Source: an uncultured Bryobacteraceae bacterium (GTDB lineage: Bacteria; Acidobacteriota; Terriglobia; Bryobacterales; Bryobacteraceae). From it: 64,000 nucleotides of DNA. The notes under the pieces are model-generated. The model was given only the letters and a program-made list of their open reading frames with translations. It did not search any database and was not told where the DNA came from. Shown here in pieces: positions 53,640 through 64,000 of the stretch. Location: NCBI GenBank assembly GCA_938003835.1, contig CALKXJ010000012.1, forward strand, positions 1 through 64,000, in the 5' to 3' direction. Position 1 is the stretch's first letter. Each line of letters starts with the position of its first letter. The position numbers and the translations under genes were made by a program.

Positions 53640-54089
53640 ATGGACGCAGTTCTAACCGCGCTGGGTGGGCTGATGCTGAAAGCCGTGCCCACCCTCATTC
53701 TGCTCGTTCTGCTTCACCTATACCTGAATTGGGCATTTTACGGCCCGATGGACCGCCTTTTGGAGCGCCGGCGCGAGGCGACCGAGGGAGCGCGCCGGGC
53801 GGCGGAGGAGAGCTTCCGCCACGCGGAAGAGAAGGCCGCAGCCTATGAGGAGGCGCTGCGGCAGGCGCGCGCCGAGTTGTTCGCGGAGCAGGAGCAGCGC
53901 CGCGCCAGGCTCCAGCAGGAACAGGCCGAGGCCCTGGCGCGAACCCGCCGGGCGATGGAGGCGCTCGTCAGTGACGCCCGCGCCCAGGTGGCGCAGGAGG
54001 CGTCGGCCGCACGGCGCGCCCTGGAGGCCGAAAGCGACGCGCTCGCCGAGCAGATCGCCGCGGCGCTGCTGGCCAGGAGGCTCAATTGA
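53640..54089 (+). CDS. atpF: ATP synthase F0 subunit b' (first of two b-type subunits)
   Basis: 149 residues from ATG 53640; the longer frame from 53607 lacks support. One N-terminal membrane helix (LMLKAVPTLILLVLLHLYLN) leads into WAFYGPMDRLLERRREATEG and then a long charged coiled coil to the C-terminus (LLARRLN). It is the peripheral stalk that holds the F1 head to F0. A second b subunit follows at once, so the stalk is likely a b-b' pair as in cyanobacteria, Acidobacteria and other phyla. Its TGA overlaps the next start (TTGA). No a or c gene lies upstream. Confidence 0.87.
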   Translation: MDAVLTALGGLMLKAVPTLILLVLLHLYLNWAFYGPMDRLLERRREATEGARRAAEESFRHAEEKAAAYEEALRQARAELFAEQEQRRARLQQEQAEALARTRRAMEALVSDARAQVAQEASAARRALEAESDALAEQIAAALLARRLN

Positions 54090-54655
54090 GGCGGCACGGG
54101 ATGCTGGCGGCCTGGCTGCTGCTGGGGGCCGGCCTGGTTTTTGCGGCCGAAGGCGACGGCGAGCACCACGGCAACCCGACGCTCTGGAAGAGTCTCAATT
54201 TCGTTGTCCTTGCCGCGGGCTTCGGCTATCTCATTCAAAAGGCCCTGCGGCCCTATCTCGCCTCGCGGACCGAGTCAATTCAGCGCGAAATCGCTGAAGC
54301 GACCCGCCTGCGCGCCGAAGCCGAGGCACGGGCGGCGGAGACGGATCGGCGACTGGCCAACCTGGACGCGGAAATCGAAGAGCTGCGGGCCGAAGCGCGG
54401 CGGGAGATGGAGGAGGAAGAGCGGCGCCTCAAGGCGGAAAGCGAGCGGGCGATCGCGCGGATGCAGTCGAGTGCGGAGCTCGAGATCGCCTCCCTGACCA
54501 AGCGCGCGCGGCAGGAGCTCAAGGCCTACGCGGCGGAGCTGGCGCTCAAGCTGGCCCGGGAGAAGATCCGGCAGCGGATGACCCCGGAGATCGCGCACGC
54601 CCTGGTGGACAACTTCGTCCACAGCCTCGACCGGCGCCCGAGGAGGGCCGATTAG
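54086..54655 (+). CDS. atpF: ATP synthase F0 subunit b (second b-type subunit)
   Basis: 189 residues from TTG 54086, which overlaps the stop of the b' gene by 4 bases; an ATG five codons later (54101) is an alternative. It starts with an extra hydrophobic stretch (MLAAWLLLGAGLVFAA) that looks like a signal peptide, a feature seen in some acidobacterial b subunits. Then comes the normal membrane helix (LWKSLNFVVLAAGFGYLIQ) with ALRPYLASRTESIQREIAEA and a coiled coil to about 160. The C-terminus pairs with delta. Confidence 0.87.
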   Translation: MRRHGMLAAWLLLGAGLVFAAEGDGEHHGNPTLWKSLNFVVLAAGFGYLIQKALRPYLASRTESIQREIAEATRLRAEAEARAAETDRRLANLDAEIEELRAEARREMEEEERRLKAESERAIARMQSSAELEIASLTKRARQELKAYAAELALKLAREKIRQRMTPEIAHALVDNFVHSLDRRPRRAD

Positions 54656-54660
54656 CCGCT

Positions 54661-55206
54661 ATGTCGCTCGCGGTGGCAAAACAGTATGCGCAAGCGCTGG
54701 CCGATCTGGTGTTCGCCCCGAACTCGGCCGTGACGGCGGCCCAGGTGGCGGACCAACTGCGCTCCATCGAGGAGCTCACGCGCTTCTCGGCGGAACTGCG
54801 GACCATCCTGCTGAGCCCGGCCGTGCCGCCGGCACGGAAGCGCTCGGTCATCGCCCGGCTGACCGAACCGCTCGGGCTGGCCCGCCTGGTGCGCAATTTC
54901 CTGTTCGTCGTCATCGACCGGCGCCGGATTGCGTTGCTCGGGCCGATCCGGGAGGCCTTCGAGCGGCTGGTGGACGAGCGGGAGGGGATCGTGCGAGCCC
55001 AGGTCCGCGCCGCCGGCGAGCTGCGCCCAGAGCACCGGGCCCGGCTCGAGGAGGCGCTCGGGAGGCTGACGGGCCGGCAGGTGCGGAGCGACTACGCGGT
55101 GGACGAAGAGCTGCTCGGCGGTCTGGTGCTCCGGCTCGGCTCAACCGTCTACGACGGGTCGTTGCGCGGCCGACTGGAGGCGCTCAGGCGGCGCCTGGCG
55201 GAGTAG
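54661..55206 (+). CDS. atpH: ATP synthase F1 subunit delta
   Basis: 181 residues linking the peripheral stalk to the alpha subunits. It begins [20 protein letters not shown], the OSCP/delta pattern, with helices through residue 105. The C-terminal conserved part is [14 protein letters not shown] and [20 protein letters not shown] (family motif VDPxLIGGxxxRxG), then [15 protein letters not shown]. It lies 5 bases after the b gene and 10 bases before atpA. Confidence 0.92.
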   Translation: MSLAVAKQYAQALADLVFAPNSAVTAAQVADQLRSIEELTRFSAELRTILLSPAVPPARKRSVIARLTEPLGLARLVRNFLFVVIDRRRIALLGPIREAFERLVDEREGIVRAQVRAAGELRPEHRARLEEALGRLTGRQVRSDYAVDEELLGGLVLRLGSTVYDGSLRGRLEALRRRLAE

Positions 55207-55216
55207 GAATTCGACT

Positions 55217-56746
<1,530 letters not shown>

Positions 56747-56752
56747 AGGCCG

Positions 56753-59082
<2,330 letters not shown>

Positions 59083-59083
<1 letters not shown>

Positions 59084-59511
59084 TGCCGGAAACGTTTCTG
59101 CTGGAGGTGGCCACCCCGGAACGCCTGCTGGTTCGCGAGCAGGTGCGCGAGGCACAGATCCCGGCCGCGCGGGGCTACATCGGCGTGCTGCCGGAACACG
59201 CCCCGCTGCTGGCCGAGCTGGGCACGGGGACGCTTTCCTACGCCGTCGGTGAGAGGCGAAGCAGCATCGTCGTCTCCGGCGGCTTCGTCGAAGTTCAGCC
59301 GGATCACGTACGCGTGCTGGCCGAGACGGCCGAGCGCCCCGAGGAGATCGACACCGAGCGGGCGCGCCAGGCGCTCCGCCAAGCCGAGAGGGAGCTGCTG
59401 ATGGCGCCCCCGGGCGCCGACATCGCCCGGGCGTTGAACAAGCTGCGCAAGGCCCAGGAGCGGCTGGCGGCGGCCGAGAAACAGAAGGCGCAAACGGGGA
59501 AGAGGGCCTGA
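59083..59511 (+). CDS. atpC: ATP synthase F1 subunit epsilon
   Basis: 142 residues. The start ATG at 59083 overlaps the beta stop (TGATG) and is preceded by GAAGG. The beta-sandwich domain starts FLLEVATPERLLVREQVREA with ARGYIGVLPEHAPLLAELG (family motif GEMGILPNHAP) and SGGFVEVQPDHVRVLAETAE. A C-terminal helical hairpin follows (TERARQALRQAERELL). Last gene of the ATP synthase operon; it converges with lysA with about 10 bases between. Confidence 0.93.
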
Positions 59512-59521
59512 GCCGGGCGCC

Positions 59522-60781
59522 TCAGAGCTCGCCGCGGATCAAGTCTTCGTAGGTCTCCCGGGCGCGCACGACGCGCCAGCGATCCCCCTCGACGAGCACC
59601 TCGGCCGGGCGCGGCCGCGCATTGTAATTCGAAGCCAGCACGAAGCCGTAGGCGCCGGCCGAGCAGACCGCCAGCAGATCGCCGGGCATGACGTTGGCCA
59701 TCCTCCGGTCACGGGCCAGAAAGTCCCCGGTTTCGCAAACCGGCCCGACGACGTCGGCCACCACCTCGCCCAGCGCCGGAACGCGGCGCAAGGGGATGAT
59801 CTCGTGGTGTGACTGGTAGAGCGCCGGCCGGATCAGATCGCTCATCGAGGCGTCGACAATGACGAACTCCTTGCGCCCGGTGCGCTTGCGATAGAGCACG
59901 CGGGTAAGCAGCACGCCCGCCTCGCCGACAATGGAGCGGCCCGGCTCGATGATGACCTCGAGGCCGGTGCCGGCCACCTTTTCCGAAAGGAGCCGGATGA
60001 AGGCGCGGACGTCGGGCGCCCGCTCCTCCGGCCGGTAGGCGATGCCGAGGCCCCCGCCGAAGTCGACATGGGTGAGCACGACCCCGCGAGCCCGCAGCCG
60101 GGAGGCGAGCTCGAGCATCCTGTCCACCGCCTCGATGAGCGGGTCGGTGTCGAGCAACTGGGAGCCGATGTGGCAACTGAGGCCTACCAGACGCACGTGA
60201 CCCAGCGAGGCGGCGCGCTCGTAGACCCCCACGGCGTCGGCCATGTCGATGCCGAACTTGTGTTCCTTCAGCCCCGTGGCGATGTAAGGATGAGTCGCCG
60301 GGTCGACGTCGGGGTTGACCCGGATGGCTGCGCGAGCCACCAGCCCCCGCCGGGCGGCCAGCGCGTCAAGGAGCGCCAGCTCGGCCTCGGATTCGCAGTT
60401 GAAGCTGTGAATGCCCGCCTCGAGGGCGTAATCGATCTCCTCGGCGGTCTTGCCGACTCCCGAGAAGACCACCGTCGCCGGGTCTCCTCCGGCGCGGAGC
60501 ACGCGGAAGAGCTCGCCGCCCGAGACGATGTCGAAGCCCGCCCCGGCGCGCGCCAGAAGCGCCAGCACCGAAAGATTGAAGTTGGCCTTGACGGCGTAGC
60601 AGATCCGGTGGGGTGTGGCGCCGAAAGCCTCGCGGTAGGCTTCGAACTTCTCCCGGATCGAGCCGGCCGAGTAGACATAACAGGGCGTGCCCACCTCGGA
60701 GGCGATCTCCGACAAGGGGACGTCCTCGCAGAAAAGGCTGTGGTCACGATACTCGTACGCTGGCTTCATCCTCAAGATCAC
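59522..60781 (-). CDS. lysA: Diaminopimelate decarboxylase
   Basis: PLP enzyme of the alanine-racemase fold that makes L-lysine from meso-diaminopimelate. PLP Lys65 lies in CYAVKANFN. Other motifs are FDIVSGGELFRVL, HVDFGGGLGIAY, IIEPGRSIVGEAG and the Cys/Glu pair in DVVGPVCETGDFLA and AGAYGFVLASNYN. 419 residues. The GTG at 60781 overlaps the preceding gene's TGA (GTGA), suggesting coupled translation; ATG at 60769 is the alternative and I see no ribosome site for either. Confidence 0.95.
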   Translation of the reverse strand: MILRMKPAYEYRDHSLFCEDVPLSEIASEVGTPCYVYSAGSIREKFEAYREAFGATPHRICYAVKANFNLSVLALLARAGAGFDIVSGGELFRVLRAGGDPATVVFSGVGKTAEEIDYALEAGIHSFNCESEAELALLDALAARRGLVARAAIRVNPDVDPATHPYIATGLKEHKFGIDMADAVGVYERAASLGHVRLVGLSCHIGSQLLDTDPLIEAVDRMLELASRLRARGVVLTHVDFGGGLGIAYRPEERAPDVRAFIRLLSEKVAGTGLEVIIEPGRSIVGEAGVLLTRVLYRKRTGRKEFVIVDASMSDLIRPALYQSHHEIIPLRRVPALGEVVADVVGPVCETGDFLARDRRMANVMPGDLLAVCSAGAYGFVLASNYNARPRPAEVLVEGDRWRVVRARETYEDLIRGEL

Positions 60782-62529
60782 TGAATGCGAATGGCGATCA
60801 CGGTCTGGTCATCGGTCATTGGGGCGCCCGCGGTGAAAGCGTCCAGATCGGCAAAGACGGCCTCGACCACGGCCGGAGCCGGCTCACCGGAATAGCGTTC
60901 CAGCACCGAATACAGGCGCCCGCGGCCGTAGGCCTCACCGGCCGCGTTCTCCTGATCGTGCACGCCGTCGGAGTAGAGCAGGATCAGATCGCCCGGCTGG
61001 GCCTCGAAGACCACCTCGTCATACTCGGCGTCATCGAGCAGCCCGAGCGGAACACCCTCCACCCGCTGCTTGAGGATCTTGCCGTTCCGGCAGGCGATGG
61101 GGGGAAAGACCCCGGCATTGGTCATGCGCAGCCGGCGCGCGCCCGGCTCCCAGCACAGCACCAGAAGCGTGACATAGGTCGCTTGCACCTTCCGCTGGCA
61201 CAGCGCCTCGTTGAGCGAGCGCAGCAGCGCCGCCGGCGTCCTGTGACGCGGGGCCAGGATGCGCAACAGGCCGTTGAGCAAGGCGCCATAGAGAGCGGCG
61301 GCGGCGCCCTTGCCGCTCACGTCGCCGAAGGTGAGCACCCAGCGGCGGTCGTCCTGCTCGAAGAAATCCCAGACGTCGCCCGTGATCTCCTCGGCGGCGC
61401 GAGAGCGGACGGCAATCTCCAGGCCCTCGACGGCCGGCGGCGGGCGCAGCAGCAGAGCCTCCTGGAGGTGCCTGGCGGCGCGCAGATTCTCGGCGGCCCG
61501 GCGTTCGCGCGCGGCGATCTCTTCGTAAAGCCGGGCGTTCTCGATCGAGTTGGAGACCAGCGGCGCCAGCAGCGCGAGCATCTGGACGTGATCGTCCGTG
61601 AAGTGGCCCACCCGCCGGCTTTCGAGGTCCATCACGCCAAGCACCCGGTCACGAACCATCAGAGGGACGGCCACCTCGGAGCGGATGCCGGGCGTCGCTT
61701 CGATGTAACGGGGGTCGGTGCGGGTGTCATCGACGCGGATGACCTGTTTGGCGGCGACGGCGGCGCCGCTAATCCCTTTGTCGAGCGGGATGTCCTCCAG
61801 CTCGACCCGCTCGCCGGAGCGCAGGCTGAAGCGGGAACGAAGCACGCCGCGCGCCGGATCGACGAGCAGGACGTGAAAGGCGTCATAGCTGATGAGGCGG
61901 CGGACCGTGGTGGCGATCCGGTTGAGCAGCTCGTCCAGATCGAGCGTCGAGGAAAAGCTATGCGCCAGGGCGGCCAGCGTGCGCAAGGAGTGGTTCTGGC
62001 GGACGACCCGGCGGTGCAGGCGGGCGTTGTCGATCGAGGCGGCCACCCGCGAGGCGATCAGTTGCACCAGGGCGGTGTCGGCGGCGGTGTAGGCGTTCGG
62101 CCGGGTCGACTGGAGATCGATGACGCCGACCAGGCGATTGCGAGCCACCATCGGCACGGCCAGCTCCGTGCGCGCGGCGTCGACGGTGGGGATGTAGCGC
62201 GGGTCGTTGCGCACGTCGCCGACCAGGATGGGCTCCAGCGAGCTGGCGGCTGCGCCGGTAATTCCTTCGTTCAATTGAATCAACAACTTATCGACGATCG
62301 CCGCGCGGTGGCCGATCGCATAGCGCACGCGCAGCCCGCCCTGCTTTTCGCTGTAAAGCAGGATGGCGAACAGGTCGTAGGGCACCACTTCCTGGACGAC
62401 GGCAGCCACCTGCTCCATCAGCTTGTCCAGGTCGAGCGTCTCCGAGGTGAGCTGGGCAACCTCGAGCAGGAAGTCCAGCAGCTCGGTGCGGTCCCGGAAC
62501 CTGGCGTGAGATTGAGGATCGTCGGCCAT
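60778..62529 (-). CDS. GAF-GAF-SpoIIE (PP2C-type) phosphatase
   Basis: 583 residues from ATG 62529. GAF domain 1 at about 15-165 (LLDFLLEVAQLTSETLDLDK to IDNARL), GAF domain 2 at about 185-340, a short coiled coil (ENARLYEEIAARERRAAENL), then a SpoIIE/PP2C domain at about 375-583 with RSRAAEEITGDVWDFF, FGDVSGKGAAAALYGALL, LLYSDGVHD and MTDDQTVIAI, carrying the metal-binding Asp residues. Such proteins dephosphorylate anti-anti-sigma factors or other regulators after a GAF-sensed signal. Overlap with lysA by 4 bases means they share a transcript; the link is not obvious. The promoter side faces rpoD's leader. Confidence 0.88.
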   Translation of the reverse strand: MADDPQSHARFRDRTELLDFLLEVAQLTSETLDLDKLMEQVAAVVQEVVPYDLFAILLYSEKQGGLRVRYAIGHRAAIVDKLLIQLNEGITGAAASSLEPILVGDVRNDPRYIPTVDAARTELAVPMVARNRLVGVIDLQSTRPNAYTAADTALVQLIASRVAASIDNARLHRRVVRQNHSLRTLAALAHSFSSTLDLDELLNRIATTVRRLISYDAFHVLLVDPARGVLRSRFSLRSGERVELEDIPLDKGISGAAVAAKQVIRVDDTRTDPRYIEATPGIRSEVAVPLMVRDRVLGVMDLESRRVGHFTDDHVQMLALLAPLVSNSIENARLYEEIAARERRAAENLRAARHLQEALLLRPPPAVEGLEIAVRSRAAEEITGDVWDFFEQDDRRWVLTFGDVSGKGAAAALYGALLNGLLRILAPRHRTPAALLRSLNEALCQRKVQATYVTLLVLCWEPGARRLRMTNAGVFPPIACRNGKILKQRVEGVPLGLLDDAEYDEVVFEAQPGDLILLYSDGVHDQENAAGEAYGRGRLYSVLERYSGEPAPAVVEAVFADLDAFTAGAPMTDDQTVIAIRIQ

Positions 62530-62615
62530 GGGCGAGCGCCGGAGTATCCGGGCGATCCCCTTTATTGTAGTACTTGGCTTACCAACAAGATTCCGGCGTT
62601 GGGGGCGATTTTTCT

Positions 62616-62644
62616 GCGACAAATTTGGACTTCGATGATATAAT
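62616..62644 (+). promoter_or_regulatory. Candidate sigma-70 promoter for rpoD
   Basis: GCGACA (62616-62621), 17 bases, TATAAT (62639-62644). The -10 is perfect, the -35 matches 4 of 6 of TTGACA. The expected start near 62651 gives a leader of about 210 bases to the rpoD start at 62863. A 62-codon frame that begins at the ATG inside this -10 (TATAATG) therefore could not be made from this transcript. Confidence 0.55.
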
Positions 62645-62650
62645 GCCGTC

Positions 62651-62862
62651 TGGAAAGTGTCTGGTGTGCCTCAGTCCGGCGCGGGCGCAGGAGTCGTATT
62701 TTGAGGAACTTGGGGCCAACAGAGCCTCGGCGGATGCGGCCGGCGCAAATCCCAGACGCCTGCGGCGCATCGGAAGCGGGCCGAAACCTTCGTATCGCGG
62801 AAGAAACGAGGGCCGCCCGGAGTGTCCCTAGGTTCCGGGCAGGCCGCAGCAGGTGATCATCC
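62651..62862 (+). other. Long GC-rich leader of rpoD
   Basis: About 210 bases between the predicted start point and the sigma-factor gene. No good protein-coding evidence is seen; a short frame with a CLVC motif crosses it but its ATG lies inside the -10. A ribosome site AGGTGA (62851-62856) sits 6 bases before the GTG. The leader could hold regulatory structure, but I could not fold it. Confidence 0.45.
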
Positions 62863-64000
62863 GTGGATCATTTAGAAGATCAATATCTTAGTGACGGAAA
62901 CGAGCCGCTGAGCCTCCCCTTCGATGACGAGGCGGGCTTCTTTCATCCCGAAGAGATACACGACGGCGACGAGTTTCATGCCCACCAACACGCCGAGGAA
63001 TCCATCTACACCGATGACCCGGTGAGGGTGTACCTGCGGGAGATGGGCGCGGTGCCCCTGTTGACCCGGCAGGGCGAGGTCAGCCTGGCGCGAAAGATGG
63101 AACAGGGAAAGCTGCGGATGCTTCGGGCGATCAGCCGCTCGCCCGCCGTGCAGCGGCTGGTGGCCGAACAGGCCGAGTTGATCCGGAGCGGCGCTGAGCA
63201 GTTGGACACCTACGTCGAGATCGGCGGGGAGATGGAGACGGCCGGCTCGGCCTCGGAAGACCGGCGCGAGGAGATTCGCAAGCTGTACCTCGACGTGCTC
63301 GCGCTCGAGAAGCAGCACCGCCAGCTCTCCGAGAAGTTCCAGAACGTCAATCCCTCCAACAAGCGCCTCCGCCGGCGCTGGGGATGGCGACTGGGACGGT
63401 GCCGGATCCAACTGTCGCGCGCCATCCGGGCCATCCCGTTCCGCCAGCAGTACTGGCGTCTGTTTGCCGGCGAGATCGAAAGGGCCTGCGAGGAACTTTC
63501 TCACCTGGAGGCGGAACTGAGGCGTCTCGAAGAGCGGGGCGAAGCCGCCGCGCCCCGCCTGCGTGAGCTTCGCCGGGAGATCCGCAAACGGGAGTCCGCC
63601 GCCGGGGCCACCTTCCAGGAGCTGAGCCGGACGCTGGCCCGGATTCGCGAGGGCGAGGCGCAGGCCGAACGGGCCAAGAAGGATCTCGTTGAGGCCAACC
63701 TGCGCTTGGTGGTCTCGGTGGCCAAGAAGTACGTCAACCGCGGCCTGCATCTGCTCGACCTGATCCAGGAGGGCAACATCGGACTGATGCGCGCGGCCGA
63801 CAAGTTCGAGTATCGCCGCGGCTACAAGTTCTCGACCTACGCCACCTGGTGGATCCGGCAGGCGATCACGCGCGCCATCGCCGATCAATCGCGCACCATC
63901 CGAATTCCGGTGCACATGAACGAGAGCATGAACAAGTTCCTGCGCGCCACGCGGGAGCTCGAGAAGGAGCTCGGCCGGGCCCCCACCAACGAGGACATCA
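62863..64000 (+). CDS. rpoD: Primary RNA polymerase sigma factor (group 1 sigma-70), 5' part
   Basis: Begins at GTG 62863: AGGTGA lies 6 bases before it, and an in-frame stop (TGA at 62854) excludes any start further upstream. The product starts [18 protein letters not shown], with a short acidic N-terminus instead of a long region 1.1. Region 1.2 is [20 protein letters not shown], followed by a non-conserved charged helical insert (about 80-270), then regions 2.1-2.4 with [40 protein letters not shown] and [20 protein letters not shown], then the start of region 3 ([16 protein letters not shown]). Runs off the window end, so regions 3 and 4 are unseen. Confidence 0.96.
   Translation, partial: MDHLEDQYLSDGNEPLSLPFDDEAGFFHPEEIHDGDEFHAHQHAEESIYTDDPVRVYLREMGAVPLLTRQGEVSLARKMEQGKLRMLRAISRSPAVQRLVAEQAELIRSGAEQLDTYVEIGGEMETAGSASEDRREEIRKLYLDVLALEKQHRQLSEKFQNVNPSNKRLRRRWGWRLGRCRIQLSRAIRAIPFRQQYWRLFAGEIERACEELSHLEAELRRLEERGEAAAPRLRELRREIRKRESAAGATFQELSRTLARIREGEAQAERAKKDLVEANLRLVVSVAKKYVNRGLHLLDLIQEGNIGLMRAADKFEYRRGYKFSTYATWWIRQAITRAIADQSRTIRIPVHMNESMNKFLRATRELEKELGRAPTNEDI

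Noticed and set aside
59505-59530. Bidirectional terminator between atpC and lysA
   Set aside because: Only a 5-bp CTGAG/CTCAG stem and no T run on either side.
62643-62831. 62-codon small protein with a CLVC motif before rpoD
   Set aside because: Its ATG lies inside the predicted -10 (TATAATG), it has no ribosome site, and the composition is low-complexity; kept only as a question in the findings.
62872-63915. 347-codon minus-strand ORF at the right end
   Set aside because: Antisense to rpoD, whose regions 1.2 and 2 are unmistakable on the plus strand.

Overview
The window looks like chromosomal DNA of a high-GC member of the Acidobacteriota, most likely the Bryobacterales/Solibacter branch. 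The main pointers are a secreted beta-propeller (SBBP) protein ending in a domain resembling the Solibacter-type TIGR03437 C-terminal domain, two very large Oar-like TonB receptors with an N-terminal carboxypeptidase-regulatory domain, two different F0 b subunits, many Tat/Sec-exported enzymes, and a Gram-negative outer-membrane assembly pair (BamA-Skp). Family placement is by recognition of motifs, not by a database search.

Left edge (1-1320): a tyrosine recombinase with an unusual Asn at the first catalytic Arg position, followed by the 3' two thirds of a tRNA-Arg(UCU) gene. This is read as the right end (att site) of an integrated element that lies mostly left of the window. From 1320 on the DNA is ordinary chromosome: aminotransferase, Maf, an EVE protein, a three-gene polysaccharide export module (Wza/GumC/BY-kinase-like), a K+ channel gene broken by an in-frame amber codon, BamA and Skp. 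Then come secreted carbohydrate-type enzymes (Gfo/Idh/MocA oxidoreductase, alpha/beta hydrolase, a Tat-tagged FucI-like protein), glycogen synthase, a BtuB-like TonB receptor, TPR proteins and RNase III.

Middle (22.8-45.5 kb): a motB-motA-flbD block on the minus strand faces a divergent 105-aa gene that has a near-consensus sigma-28 (FliA) promoter and FliT-like sequence. Next is a minus-strand set (small secreted CxxC protein, His-rich secreted protein, giant TonB receptor, Tat-tagged methyltransferase) headed by a near-perfect sigma-70 promoter placed so that the mRNA would be leaderless. A FAD oxidoreductase, a ceramidase-like enzyme, a response regulator, a second giant TonB receptor, the SBBP protein, a subtilisin and a CpaE/TadZ-like ATPase follow.

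Right part (45.5-64 kb): an MFS transporter-Aas pair arranged like LplT-Aas, topA and dprA, a VOC protein, an ATP synthase operon (b', b, delta, alpha, gamma, beta, epsilon; no a or c subunit here), a GAF-GAF-SpoIIE phosphatase overlapping lysA, and the 5' part of rpoD running off the end.

Most of the window is housekeeping. The points most worth a second look are the sigma-28-driven FliT-like gene, the leaderless secreted-protein/TonB block, the amber-interrupted channel, the integrase/tRNA boundary and the MFS-Aas pair.
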